Assembly (NCBI RefSeq): GCF_002934685.1
Contig: NZ_NKHL01000121.1
Span: 124,001 to 188,000 of the forward strand
Reading direction: 5' to 3'
Length of the DNA stretch: 64,000 nt
Origin: Pseudomonas bohemica
GTDB lineage: Bacteria > Pseudomonadota > Gammaproteobacteria > Pseudomonadales > Pseudomonadaceae
A program made the translations under genes and the position numbers. The notes under the pieces are model-generated. The model was given only the letters and a program-made list of their open reading frames with translations, made no database searches and had not been told where the DNA came from. Each line of letters starts with the position of its first letter. Position 1 is the stretch's first letter. Shown here piece by piece: positions 52,646-60,928 of the stretch.

Positions 52646-53481
52646 GTGTGCCGACGGTACTGGAAAAAATCCTGGCCCGTAAGGCCGAAGAGGTCGCAGC
52701 GCGACGTGCCAGCGTCAGCTTGTCCGAGCTGGAAACCCTGGTCGCGACCGCTGATGCGCCGCGTGGTTTTGCCAGGGCGTTGATCGAGCAGGCCAAGCGT
52801 AAACAACCGGCCGTCATCGCTGAGATCAAGAAGGCGTCGCCGAGCAAGGGCGTTATTCGCGAGAACTTCCAGCCTGCCGAGATCGCCAGGAGCTACGAAG
52901 CCGGCGGCGCGACGTGTCTGTCGGTGCTGACCGACATCGATTTCTTTCAGGGCGCCGACGCTTATCTGAAAGAAGCCCGTGGCGCCTGCAAATTGCCGGT
53001 GATTCGCAAGGACTTCATGATCGACCCTTATCAGGTCGTCGAGGCCCGCGCGCTCGGCGCCGATTGCATCCTGCTGATCGTGTCTGCGCTGGATGACGTG
53101 AAGATGGCTGAGCTGGCAGCGGTCGCAAGGGCCAACCGGCTGGACGTGCTGGTCGAAGTGCACGACGGCGATGAGCTTGAGCGGGCACTGAAGACCCTCG
53201 ACACCCCGTTGGTCGGCATTAACAACCGCAATCTGCACACCTTCGACGTAAGCTTGGAAACCACGCTGGACCTTTTGCCTCGGATTCCGCGTGACCGTCT
53301 GGTGATTACCGAAAGCGGCATTCTCAACCGTGCCGATGTCGAGCTGATGGAAATCAGCGACGTGTATTCTTTCCTGGTCGGCGAAGCATTCATGCGCGCC
53401 GAGAAGCCGGGCGTGGAATTGCAGCGGCTGTTCTTCCCCGAGAAGGGCCCGGCGGCGATCAAATCCAGCACGCTGGATTGA
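52642..53481 (+). CDS. trpC: Indole-3-glycerol phosphate synthase
   Basis: TrpC decarboxylates and closes the ring of CdRP to indole-3-glycerol phosphate. The 279-residue TIM barrel has AEIKKASPSKG with catalytic lysine, VIRKDFMIDPYQV, NNRNLHTF and ITESGI. Last gene of trpGDC; trpF and trpBA lie elsewhere, as usual in Pseudomonas. Confidence 0.96.
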   Translation: MSVPTVLEKILARKAEEVAARRASVSLSELETLVATADAPRGFARALIEQAKRKQPAVIAEIKKASPSKGVIRENFQPAEIARSYEAGGATCLSVLTDIDFFQGADAYLKEARGACKLPVIRKDFMIDPYQVVEARALGADCILLIVSALDDVKMAELAAVARANRLDVLVEVHDGDELERALKTLDTPLVGINNRNLHTFDVSLETTLDLLPRIPRDRLVITESGILNRADVELMEISDVYSFLVGEAFMRAEKPGVELQRLFFPEKGPAAIKSSTLD

Positions 53482-53489
53482 TTGATCGC

Positions 53490-53554
53490 TGTAGCAGTCC
53501 GACTTGCCGGCACAGATTTCATGATCGACGCTGCCGGTAAGCCGGGCTGCTACA
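53490..53554. repeat. Hairpin repeat after trpC
   Basis: TGTAGCAG (53490-53497) pairs with CTGCTACA (53547-53554), and inner arms CTTGCCGGC / GCCGGTAAG add a further stem with one mismatch. It follows trpC by 8 bases and may end trpGDC transcription; the sequence is also of an interspersed Pseudomonas type. Confidence 0.6.
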
Positions 53555-53578
53555 GGTGAGTTTCCACGAGGAATGCGC

Positions 53579-54274
53579 ATGACCACACCGGTAATCGACA
53601 TCTGCGTTGAAGCCGGCCTCAAAGCCGAGCAGGATCTGTTGGCCTCGGTCTGCGCCGGGGATGCCGATTACGGGTTGCTGTTCTGGCGACCCAACGATCA
53701 TGCGCTGGTCATGCCGCGCCGCCTCAGTCGCCTCCCAGGTTTCTCCAAGGCCAGTGAGACCCTGGCCGACATGGGCTGGCCAGTGTTGTTGCGTGAAAGT
53801 GGCGGCGAACCGGTTCCGCAATCGCCCGCCACCGTCAACGTCGCGCTGGTCTACGTTCAGCCCAAATCCGATCTGGACCGGGACCGCATCGAAAAAGCCT
53901 ATATGCGTTTGTGTCAGCCCATGCTCGATGTGTTGAGCGAGCTGGGCGGCGCCGCTTCATTGGGTGAAGTCGAAGGGGCATTCTGTGACGGGCGTTTCAA
54001 CGTCAATCTCGACGGCCGCAAGGTGGTCGGCACCGCGCAGCGCTGGCGCCAGAGTCAGGGCGGACAGCGACCGGTGGTCTTGGCCCATGGTGCGATGCTG
54101 CTGGATAACGAGCGGGTCGACATGGTCAATGCCGTTAACCGCTTCAATGAGATGTGCGAGGTCAAGCAACGTTGTCGCGCCGAGAGCCACATCGCGCTGC
54201 ACGAACTGTTCGTCGCAACGGATTTCATCGAACGCTTGGGCGGGCGCTACGCTGACCTGTTCGCCCGGCTGTAG
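53579..54274 (+). CDS. Lipoate/biotin-protein ligase family protein
   Basis: A 231-residue protein of the LplA/LipB/BirA fold. The lysine-containing motif VNLDGRKVVGTAQRWRQ and the N-terminal VDICVEAGLKAEQDLL (seen as the first helix after a short strand) fit a lipoate ligase-like family; the pocket specificity cannot be told. The second ATG (53579) is chosen since GAGGA lies six bases upstream; the one at 53573 is too close to it. Conserved position between trpC and vfr. Confidence 0.72.
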   Translation: MTTPVIDICVEAGLKAEQDLLASVCAGDADYGLLFWRPNDHALVMPRRLSRLPGFSKASETLADMGWPVLLRESGGEPVPQSPATVNVALVYVQPKSDLDRDRIEKAYMRLCQPMLDVLSELGGAASLGEVEGAFCDGRFNVNLDGRKVVGTAQRWRQSQGGQRPVVLAHGAMLLDNERVDMVNAVNRFNEMCEVKQRCRAESHIALHELFVATDFIERLGGRYADLFARL

Positions 54275-54280
54275 TCTTCT

Positions 54281-54925
54281 TCAGCGGGTGCCGAATACCA
54301 CCATGGTCTTGCCGCGCACGTGGACCAGCTTCTGTTCTTCCAGCGATTTGAGTACTCGCCCGACCATTTCCCGCGAGCAACCCACGATCCGGCCGATTTC
54401 CTGACGGGTGATCTTGATCTGCATGCCGTCGGGGTGGGTCATGGCGTCCGGCTGCTTGCACAGGTCCAGCAGGCTACGCGCTACCCGACCGGTCACATCG
54501 AGAAATGCCAGGTCGCCGACCTTGCGCGTGGTATTGCGCAGGCGTTCGGCCATCTGACCGCCGATTGCATACATCAGCTCAGGATCGTGCTGACTCAGCT
54601 CGCGGAATTTGGCGTAGCTGATCTCGGCCACTTCGCATTCGGTCTTGGCGCGCACCCAGGCACTGCGCTGTGGGCCGGTGCTCGCCTGCTGGAACAGCCC
54701 CAGTTCGCCAAAGAAGTCACCGCTGTTGAGGTAGGCCACGATCATCTCGCGGCCGTCGGTGCCCTCGATCAGGATCGTGACCGAACCCTTGATGATCAGG
54801 TACAGCGACTCGGATTGCTCGCCCGCGCAAATGATGTTGCTCTTGGCGGCGCAGCGTTTTCTTTGCGCATAGGGAAGAAGCTTGTCGACGAGTTTCACTT
54901 TGTTCGGTGGGGTCATGGCAACCAT
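54281..54925 (-). CDS. vfr: cAMP-binding global regulator Vfr (Crp family)
   Basis: A 214-residue Crp-type regulator: cyclic-nucleotide domain (about 15-120, with SGDFFGELGLF in the phosphate-binding cassette) and a C-terminal helix-turn-helix, TRQEIGRIVGCSREMVGRVL. The DNA-binding half is nearly identical to P. aeruginosa Vfr as I recall it. Vfr controls virulence and secretion genes in P. aeruginosa; in other Pseudomonas the Crp role is weaker. It is convergent with the ligase gene, only 6 bases away. Confidence 0.93.
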   Translation of the reverse strand: MVAMTPPNKVKLVDKLLPYAQRKRCAAKSNIICAGEQSESLYLIIKGSVTILIEGTDGREMIVAYLNSGDFFGELGLFQQASTGPQRSAWVRAKTECEVAEISYAKFRELSQHDPELMYAIGGQMAERLRNTTRKVGDLAFLDVTGRVARSLLDLCKQPDAMTHPDGMQIKITRQEIGRIVGCSREMVGRVLKSLEEQKLVHVRGKTMVVFGTR

Positions 54926-55132
54926 GGGTGTATCCCGTAAAAAACTGCGCCCTGCGGCATTCCTATAGGTATCGGCAGTATTTCCGATTTGTCACAGTTA
55001 GGCAGCGGCAATTCGCCATTTTTTCAGAAAATTCCTACATTTCTGTCGCTTCTCGACCTTTTCGGTCCACTCAGCGACATCCCGACCCTGTGCTAAGCTG
55101 GCCGCCTTTTTTCAAGCAGTGGAGTCCTGAGG

Positions 55133-55555
55133 ATGAAAGCGCGTATTCAGTGGGCGGGTGAAGCCATGTTCCTCGGCGAGTCGGGCAGCGGTCACGTCGT
55201 CGTGATGGACGGCCCGCCCGAGAGCGGTGGTCGAAACCTGGGTGTGCGCCCGATGGAGATGGTGCTGATCGGCCTGGGGGGCTGCAGCAACTTCGATGTG
55301 GTCAGCATTCTGAAGAAAGCACGTCAGCCGATCGAAAGCTGCGAAGCCTTTCTAGAAGCTGAACGCGCCACTGAGGATCCCAAGGTGTTCACCAGGATTC
55401 ACCTGCATTTCGTGGTCAAGGGCCGTGGGTTGAAAGAGACTCAGGTCAAACGCGCCATTGAGCTATCGGCTGAAAAATACTGCTCGGCGTCGATCATGCT
55501 GGGTAACGCTGGCGTCGAAATCACCCACGACTACGAAATCATCGAGCTGGGTTGA
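55133..55555 (+). CDS. OsmC family peroxiredoxin-like protein
   Basis: A 140-residue protein of the OsmC/Ohr superfamily (YhfA-like branch). The two redox cysteines are Cys51 in GLGGCSNFD and Cys117 in EKYCSAS. Such proteins reduce organic or fatty peroxides or related thiol substrates. Divergent from vfr with a 207-base gap; a strong terminator follows. Confidence 0.88.
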   Translation: MKARIQWAGEAMFLGESGSGHVVVMDGPPESGGRNLGVRPMEMVLIGLGGCSNFDVVSILKKARQPIESCEAFLEAERATEDPKVFTRIHLHFVVKGRGLKETQVKRAIELSAEKYCSASIMLGNAGVEITHDYEIIELG

Positions 55556-55574
55556 TAAACAGCGATCGATAAAC

Positions 55575-55601
55575 AAAAAAGGCGCCATCAAGGCGCCTTT
55601 T
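55575..55601 (+). terminator. Rho-independent terminator after the OsmC-family gene
   Basis: GGCGCC-ATCAA-GGCGCC with an A-tract before and TTTT after forms a classic terminator, 20 bases beyond the stop codon. Confidence 0.88.
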
Positions 55602-55625
55602 CAATGTCTGTAACAGGGTTGCATT

Positions 55626-55717
55626 GTGGAGTGAGCTTGCTCACGAAGACGGATTTACAGCTCAGAATGATGTCGCAGCTGTACCTGGCGCTTCGTGAGC
55701 AAGCTCACTCCCCCAGG
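55626..55717. repeat. REP doublet between OsmC-family gene and coq7
   Basis: GTGGAGTGAGCTTGCTCACG (55626 on) faces CGTGAGCAAGCTCACTCCCC CAG (to 55717), the third doublet of this class in the window. Convergent intergenic position. Confidence 0.75.
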
Positions 55718-55739
55718 TTACCAACTGCCTGACTCGGCA

Positions 55740-56387
55740 TCAGATCCGATACGTACTCTTGGTCATCACCTTCGCCAGCACGCTCATGCCAAATTTCACC
55801 GGCGCCGGGAAGCGGAAGCCGCCTGCCTGAATGGCACCTTCGGCGTGCTGCTCCTCGTCGGTCCGCATCTGTTCCAGAATGGCCCGGGACTTCTCGTCCT
55901 CGACAGGCAGTTGCTCCAGATGCTCGTTCAGGTGTTTGCAGACCTGATCTTCGGTGGCGGCGACGAAGCCCAGGCTCACCTTGTCGCTGATCAGCCCGGC
56001 CACCGCGCCAATGCCGAAAGACATGCCATAGAACAGCGGATTGAGCACGCTGGTATGGCTGCCGAGCTGACGAATGCGTTGTTCGCACCACACCAAATGG
56101 TCAATTTCTTCCTCGGCGGCATGCTCCATGGCCTTGCGGACATGAGGCAGCTTGGCGGTCAGGGCTTGCCCCTGATACAGCGCCTGGGCACAGACCTCGC
56201 CGGTATGGTTGATGCGCATGAGGCCTGCGACGTGCTTGGTGTCGGTCTCGCTCATCCTGGTTTCGGGTTGAACGATGGCAGGCGAGGGGCGGTGCGAGTG
56301 CGCGCTGGCGGGCAGCAGCGTTTTCATCGCGGCATCGGCTTGCAGAAGGAAACGATCGATAGGGGAATAGTGACGTTCGGTAGCCAT
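55740..56387 (-). CDS. coq7: 2-polyprenyl-3-methyl-6-methoxy-1,4-benzoquinol hydroxylase
   Basis: Coq7 makes the last ring hydroxylation of ubiquinone synthesis with a di-iron centre. The 215-residue protein has the ligands in NHTGEVCAQALYQGQ, AAEEEIDHL and RTDEEQHAEGA. The ATG at 56387 has a strong CCGGAGG site; an ATG 45 bases upstream is not needed. A hydrophobic stretch (GMSFGIGAVAGLISDKVSLG) may anchor it to the membrane. Confidence 0.94.
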   Translation of the reverse strand: MATERHYSPIDRFLLQADAAMKTLLPASAHSHRPSPAIVQPETRMSETDTKHVAGLMRINHTGEVCAQALYQGQALTAKLPHVRKAMEHAAEEEIDHLVWCEQRIRQLGSHTSVLNPLFYGMSFGIGAVAGLISDKVSLGFVAATEDQVCKHLNEHLEQLPVEDEKSRAILEQMRTDEEQHAEGAIQAGGFRFPAPVKFGMSVLAKVMTKSTYRI

Positions 56388-56512
56388 GAGCACCTCCGGA
56401 TAAATCCACGGCGGCCAGTCTACCTCAATCAATGTGACGGGGCTTGTCTTGCGTCAGCCCGCCGAAGCCCGTGACAGGCACTCGGCGGGTGTAAAGTCGC
56501 TGGAAAGGCGAC

Positions 56513-56851
56513 TCAGCCCGGCGGCCAGGTCATCTGACGGTTGCCCAGCACGTGCATGTGTATGTGATAGACGGTTTGCCCGCCTTTCTCATTGGTATTC
56601 ATCACTACACGAAAGCCTTCCTCGCAGCCCAGCTCTTTGGCCAGACGCTGAGCGGTGAACAGAATATGACCCAGCAGGCCTTTGTCTTCTTCCGTCACAT
56701 CGTTGAGGGTACGGATCTGCTTTTTTGGAATGACCAGAAAATGGACCGGCGCCTGAGGGGCGATATCGTGAAAGGCCAGCACTTGATCGTCTTCATAGAT
56801 GATCTTCGCCGGAATTTCGCGATTGATGATCTTGGTGAACAGAGTCTCCAC
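56513..56851 (-). CDS. Histidine triad (HIT) nucleotide-binding protein
   Basis: A 112-residue HINT-type purine nucleoside phosphoramidase. The triad HIHMHV (His96, His98, His100) lies at the C-terminus and MKKIINREIPAK-like ITKIINREIPAKIIYEDD at the N-terminus. Function in the cell is poorly defined. Conserved neighbour of coq7. Confidence 0.92.
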   Translation of the reverse strand: METLFTKIINREIPAKIIYEDDQVLAFHDIAPQAPVHFLVIPKKQIRTLNDVTEEDKGLLGHILFTAQRLAKELGCEEGFRVVMNTNEKGGQTVYHIHMHVLGNRQMTWPPG

Positions 56852-56938
56852 AGCCTTGTTGCTCCGTTTTCGAGGGTGGTAGGCGCAGTGTACTGAGCGT
56901 GTCGAGCCACGCCCAGCCGTTTGTTGCCAGGCAGCGTA

Positions 56939-57724
56939 TCAGGCTGAAGTGCGTGTTTTGAGCATCGAAGCCCAGATTTTGCGCGTCATCCAGCGCCCGG
57001 CGACGCGCGGCAAATGGGACAGCAAGCGGTTACGCCAGCCTGGGATGATCACCGCGCGGTTTCGGTCGAGCGCGCGCACGGTGTACAACGCGATCTCTTC
57101 GGCGGTCATGGTCTTGTCGTCGGTGAATTTATCGGCATTGAGTTGCGCGGTGCGGAAGAACGACGTGCGCGTGGGCCCGGGGCAGAGCACCGAAATCTTC
57201 ACGCCGGTCTTTTTCAGCTCTTCTCGCAATCCTTCGGAAAAATGCAGCACAAACGCCTTGCTCGCCGCATAGGTGCTCATCCACGGGCCCGGCTGGAAGC
57301 CCATGATCGAGGCGACATTGAGGATTTGCCCGCCACCCTGAACGGCCATCAGGTTGCCAACGGTATGGCACAAACGGGTCAGCGCCAGGACATTGAGGTC
57401 CAGCAAGTCCTGTTCCTGTGCCCATTCCTGGGCCAGAAACGGCCCGCTGTTGCCGATACCGGCGCAGTTCACCAGCATGTCGATCTGCCGCTCGCCTTCT
57501 TCCAGCTCCAGCAGAAATCCCGACAGCCGCAGAGGCTCACCCAGATCACAGGCCCGGAACAGTACCTCGACGCCGAAACGTTGGGTAAATTCGATCGCGA
57601 TACTTTCCAGCATGTCCCGATGACGGGAAACCAGAATCAGATTGCGACCACGGCGGGCCAGGGCTTCGGCCATGGCCAGGCCAATGCCGCTGGATGCGCC
57701 TGTGACCAGGGCGTAACGGGTCAT
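56939..57724 (-). CDS. Short-chain dehydrogenase/reductase
   Basis: A 261-residue SDR: TGASSGIG cofactor loop at residues 8-15, NCAGIGNSG, and the active-site YAASK with a preceding Ser. The ATG at 57724 has TTGGAG before it; an in-frame TTG four codons upstream overlaps that site. The tail (RWMTRKIW) is basic and could touch the membrane. Substrate unknown. Confidence 0.88.
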   Translation of the reverse strand: MTRYALVTGASSGIGLAMAEALARRGRNLILVSRHRDMLESIAIEFTQRFGVEVLFRACDLGEPLRLSGFLLELEEGERQIDMLVNCAGIGNSGPFLAQEWAQEQDLLDLNVLALTRLCHTVGNLMAVQGGGQILNVASIMGFQPGPWMSTYAASKAFVLHFSEGLREELKKTGVKISVLCPGPTRTSFFRTAQLNADKFTDDKTMTAEEIALYTVRALDRNRAVIIPGWRNRLLSHLPRVAGRWMTRKIWASMLKTRTSA

Positions 57725-57781
57725 GCAATTCTCCAATGAGCGTGTTGCAAGTGTCGAGACAGCTTCCCTGCTGTCAGGCAG

Positions 57782-58705
57782 TTATTGATCTTCGTCGTTG
57801 TCGCCTGCATCGGGCGGATCTACAGGGTCTACAGGAACGGCCGGTTGCGCGGCATCGCCAGAATCGTCGTCATAGGGCAGGGTCTGTTCATAATCGCCGG
57901 TCGTGGCCTGAACCTCTTCTTTGACCTTCTGCAGTCCGCCCATCAGCGCACCCACAAATATCAAGGCAAGGAAGACCACCCACAGCGCCGCAAGGATCTT
58001 CACGGATCGGGTATTTTTTGGCGGCGGCGCTCCGTAGCGGTTAGGGCCGGCATTGCCAGGAACGACCATCATCAGCAGCGGAAAGAAGCCGCCGACCACC
58101 GGCACCAGATTCAGCAGCAGTAGCCAGGCCGACCAACCTGCGTCGTGCAGACGCTGCGCGCCCATTTGAATGCTGACTACGATGAACGCTACTAGCAGCA
58201 CAGTACCAAGCAGGCCTCCGGCAATCAGCGACATGCTCAATACCCCGAAACACAGCGCCGCGAGCAACATTCCCACGAAGCTCAGCACCATGGTCCAGGC
58301 CAGATAACGCAGCCGACCGATACGCCCCTGAAGGGTGAACACCTTGAGTTCACCCTCGGCTGGCCAGTCATTGGCCACCGAGGCCCGGGGAGGAGCGTAA
58401 GGCGAGGCGGCTTGTTCGAATGCCGGTCTGGCCGGCGCAGGTTCCTCGACTTCTTCCAGAGTCCAGGCGACCGGCTGTTCTGGCTCGATACTCGCTTCGA
58501 CTCCCGCGTCGTTCAGCGCCTTCAAGTACCGCTGCGCATCGTCGCGGGTCAGCCCGCGTTTGACGGTCATGGGCTTGCCGGTGAACAAGCGGTCTATCCC
58601 GGACACATCACTCTTGAACAACTGCGCGAGATTCAGGCGCGCAGTTTCCAGATCCACGCCCGTTCGCAGCTGTCCTTCGAAAACGATCTTGAAGTGCTCG
58701 GCCAT
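57782..58705 (-). CDS. DUF805 membrane protein with N-terminal cytoplasmic domain
   Basis: A 307-residue protein. Residues 1-70 form a small soluble domain (FKIVFEGQLRTGVDLETARL, repeated in other Pseudomonas membrane proteins), followed by a linker and a DUF805 region with four membrane helices (about 130-240, GRIGRLRYLAW at its start). A further helix (about 250-270) and an acidic Asp/Pro-rich tail end the protein. Function unknown. Confidence 0.78.
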   Translation of the reverse strand: MAEHFKIVFEGQLRTGVDLETARLNLAQLFKSDVSGIDRLFTGKPMTVKRGLTRDDAQRYLKALNDAGVEASIEPEQPVAWTLEEVEEPAPARPAFEQAASPYAPPRASVANDWPAEGELKVFTLQGRIGRLRYLAWTMVLSFVGMLLAALCFGVLSMSLIAGGLLGTVLLVAFIVVSIQMGAQRLHDAGWSAWLLLLNLVPVVGGFFPLLMMVVPGNAGPNRYGAPPPKNTRSVKILAALWVVFLALIFVGALMGGLQKVKEEVQATTGDYEQTLPYDDDSGDAAQPAVPVDPVDPPDAGDNDEDQ

Positions 58706-58751
58706 GCTTGGCTTCCTTGTCTTGGGGTAAATGCGTCTCTTGCGACTGAGA

Positions 58752-59171
58752 TCAGAACGGTTTGACTACGACCAAAATGACGATTGCCAGCAGGATCAAT
58801 ACAGGGATTTCGTTGAACCAGCGATAAAACACATGGCTACGACCGTTTTCGCCACGGGCGAAGCGTTTCACCTGCGCGCCGCACATATGGTGATAGCCGA
58901 TCAGTATGACCACCAGGGTCAACTTGGCGTGCAGCCAGCCCTGCTGGAGGTAGCCGGGGATGAGCGTAATCAGCCAGATGCCAAACACCAGTGTGGCGAT
59001 CATCGCGGGCCCCATGATTGCGCGATAAAGCTTACGCTCCATGGTGCAGAATCGCTCGCGGCTCGCTGCGTCTTCGCTCAGAGAGTGGTAAACGAATAGG
59101 CGAGGGAGGTAGAACAGGCCGGCGAACCAGCAGACCATCGAGATGATGTGCAGCGCTTTTATCCACAGCAT
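58752..59171 (-). CDS. hemJ: HemJ-type protoporphyrinogen IX oxidase
   Basis: A 139-residue membrane protein with four helices. The N-terminal segment MLWIKALHIISMVCWFAGLF holds the haem-ligand histidine, and AKLTLVVILIGYHH the conserved lysine of HemJ. It oxidises protoporphyrinogen IX in haem synthesis in bacteria lacking HemG/HemY. The ATG at 59171 fits family length; the frame extends 22 codons upstream without a ribosome site. Confidence 0.85.
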   Translation of the reverse strand: MLWIKALHIISMVCWFAGLFYLPRLFVYHSLSEDAASRERFCTMERKLYRAIMGPAMIATLVFGIWLITLIPGYLQQGWLHAKLTLVVILIGYHHMCGAQVKRFARGENGRSHVFYRWFNEIPVLILLAIVILVVVKPF

Positions 59172-59304
59172 TTTGACTTTCTCAGGATCACGGTGGCGCA
59201 AATAGTAGTAGCTTGTGGGGCCGTACGTCACGTACACGGTTGTCCCACAGGCGCTGGACTCATATTATCAGCGGCTTTCCAGTGGTTTCGTTGAGGGGCA
59301 GGTT

Positions 59305-60339
59305 ATGGTCAAGGTCGGTATCGTCGGTGGCACGGGTTACACCGGCGTCGAGTTGCTGCGTCTTCTGGCACAGCATCCAAAAGCTGAAGTGGTCGCCATC
59401 ACTTCACGCTCCGAGGCAGGTTTGCCAGTGGCCGACATGTATCCGAACCTGCGCGGCCACTATGACGGTCTGGCGTTTAGCGTACCGGACGTGAAAGTGT
59501 TGGGGGCCTGCGACGTGGTATTTTTCGCCACACCACACGGCGTCGCCCATGCCTTGGCTGGCGAGCTGCTGGCGGCGGGCACCAAGGTTATCGATTTGTC
59601 TGCCGATTTCCGTCTGCAAGACCCGGTCGAGTGGGCCAAATGGTACAACCAACCGCACGGCGCGCCGGAGCTGCTGGACGAAGCGGTTTACGGCCTGCCG
59701 GAAGTCAATCGCGAGAAGATCAAAGCTGCGCGGCTGATTGCGGTGCCGGGTTGCTACCCGACAGCCACTCAGCTGGGTTTGCTGCCACTGCTGGAAGCCG
59801 GGCTGGCCGATCCGACGCGTCTGATCGCTGACTGCAAGTCTGGCATCAGCGGCGCGGGTCGTGGGGCAAGCGTCAGCTCGCTGTATTCTGAAACCAGCGA
59901 AAGCTTCAAGGCGTATGCTGTGAAAGGCCACCGTCATTTGCCCGAAATCAGCCAAGGCCTGCGTCGCGCAGCAGGCGGCGATATTGGTCTGACGTTCGTC
60001 CCGCACCTGGTACCGATGATCCGCGGCATACATGCGACGTTGTATTCCACGGTGGTCGACAAGTCGGTGGACCTGCAGGCGCTGTTCGAAAAGCGTTACG
60101 CCACCGAGCCGTTCGTTGATGTGATGCCAGCGGGCAGCCACCCCGAAACCCGCAGCGTGCGCGGCGCCAACGTCTGCCGCATCGCAGTTCACCGTCCACA
60201 GGGCGGCGACCTGGTGGTGGTACTGTCTGTCATCGACAACCTCGTAAAAGGTGCATCGGGCCAGGCGGTTCAGAACATGAACATCATGTTCGAACTGGAC
60301 GAGCGTCTGGGCCTGTCACACGCTGCTCTCTTGCCCTAA
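59305..60339 (+). CDS. argC: N-acetyl-gamma-glutamyl-phosphate reductase
   Basis: ArgC reduces N-acetylglutamyl phosphate in arginine synthesis. The 344-residue protein starts MVKVGIVGGTGYTGVELLRL (NADP-binding) and carries the active Cys150 in VPGCYPTA. The ATG at 59305 follows GGGGCAGG; the upstream extension has no family match. Confidence 0.96.
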   Translation: MVKVGIVGGTGYTGVELLRLLAQHPKAEVVAITSRSEAGLPVADMYPNLRGHYDGLAFSVPDVKVLGACDVVFFATPHGVAHALAGELLAAGTKVIDLSADFRLQDPVEWAKWYNQPHGAPELLDEAVYGLPEVNREKIKAARLIAVPGCYPTATQLGLLPLLEAGLADPTRLIADCKSGISGAGRGASVSSLYSETSESFKAYAVKGHRHLPEISQGLRRAAGGDIGLTFVPHLVPMIRGIHATLYSTVVDKSVDLQALFEKRYATEPFVDVMPAGSHPETRSVRGANVCRIAVHRPQGGDLVVVLSVIDNLVKGASGQAVQNMNIMFELDERLGLSHAALLP

Positions 60340-60517
60340 CCTGAGAGCAGCTTCGAGTGGTGAGCTGCAGGCCTCAAGCTAAAAACTCGATGGCGCGCAT
60401 TACACTTGCCGCTCGCCGCTCGTGGCTGCTGTCAGAGTAGTTGACCAATTTTCTAGGAGAAGCGGATAATGCGCGTCATTACGCATTATGACGGCTTACC
60501 GCCGGGAGATATTGAGC
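60340..60517 (+). other. argC-erpA gap with REP-like units
   Basis: AGCTGCAGGCCTCAAGCT-type sequence near 60364 resembles the inverted-repeat class between prkA and yeaH, and a purine-rich stretch GGGAGA precedes erpA. Otherwise nothing is seen. Confidence 0.45.
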
Positions 60518-60868
60518 ATGAGCGTTGAATCCTTCACTCCTACTGCTCTGGAATTCACGCCAGGTGCAGCGCACAAAGTGAAAACCCTGGTTGACGAAGA
60601 GGGCAATGATCGCCTGAAGCTGCGCGTGTTCGTCACGGGCGGCGGCTGTTCCGGTTTCCAGTACGGCTTCACGTTCGATGAAGACGTTGCCGACGATGAC
60701 ACCATCGTCGAGCGCGAGGGTGTGAGCCTGGTCGTCGATCCAATGAGTTTCCAGTATCTGGCAGGCGCAGAGGTCGATTATCAGGAGGGTCTGGAAGGCT
60801 CTCGTTTCGTGATCAAGAACCCGAATGCCGCGACTACATGCGGTTGCGGTTCTTCGTTTTCGATCTGA
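60518..60868 (+). CDS. erpA: Iron-sulfur cluster insertion protein
   Basis: ErpA, an A-type carrier, hands Fe-S clusters to essential apoproteins such as IspG. The 116-residue protein has the three cluster cysteines Cys44 (GGGCSGF), Cys108 and Cys110 (CGCGSSFSI). The ATG at 60518 has GGGAGATATTGAGC upstream; the ten extra codons of the longer frame are not conserved. Confidence 0.95.
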   Translation: MSVESFTPTALEFTPGAAHKVKTLVDEEGNDRLKLRVFVTGGGCSGFQYGFTFDEDVADDDTIVEREGVSLVVDPMSFQYLAGAEVDYQEGLEGSRFVIKNPNAATTCGCGSSFSI

Positions 60869-60885
60869 TTCCTTCGTTGTAAACG

Positions 60886-60913
60886 AAAACGCCGCGCATA
60901 TGCGCGGCGTTTT
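60886..60913. terminator. Bidirectional terminator between erpA and anmK
   Basis: AAAACGCCGCGCAT and its exact reverse complement ATGCGCGGCGTTTT form a perfect 28-base palindrome with A/T flanks on both sides, so it can end both erpA and anmK messages. Confidence 0.9.
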
Positions 60914-60928
60914 GCATTCCGGCTGCTA

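Noticed and set aside
60886..60913. The perfect palindrome after erpA as an operator
   Set aside because: A/T flanks and its place between convergent genes mark it as a two-way terminator.
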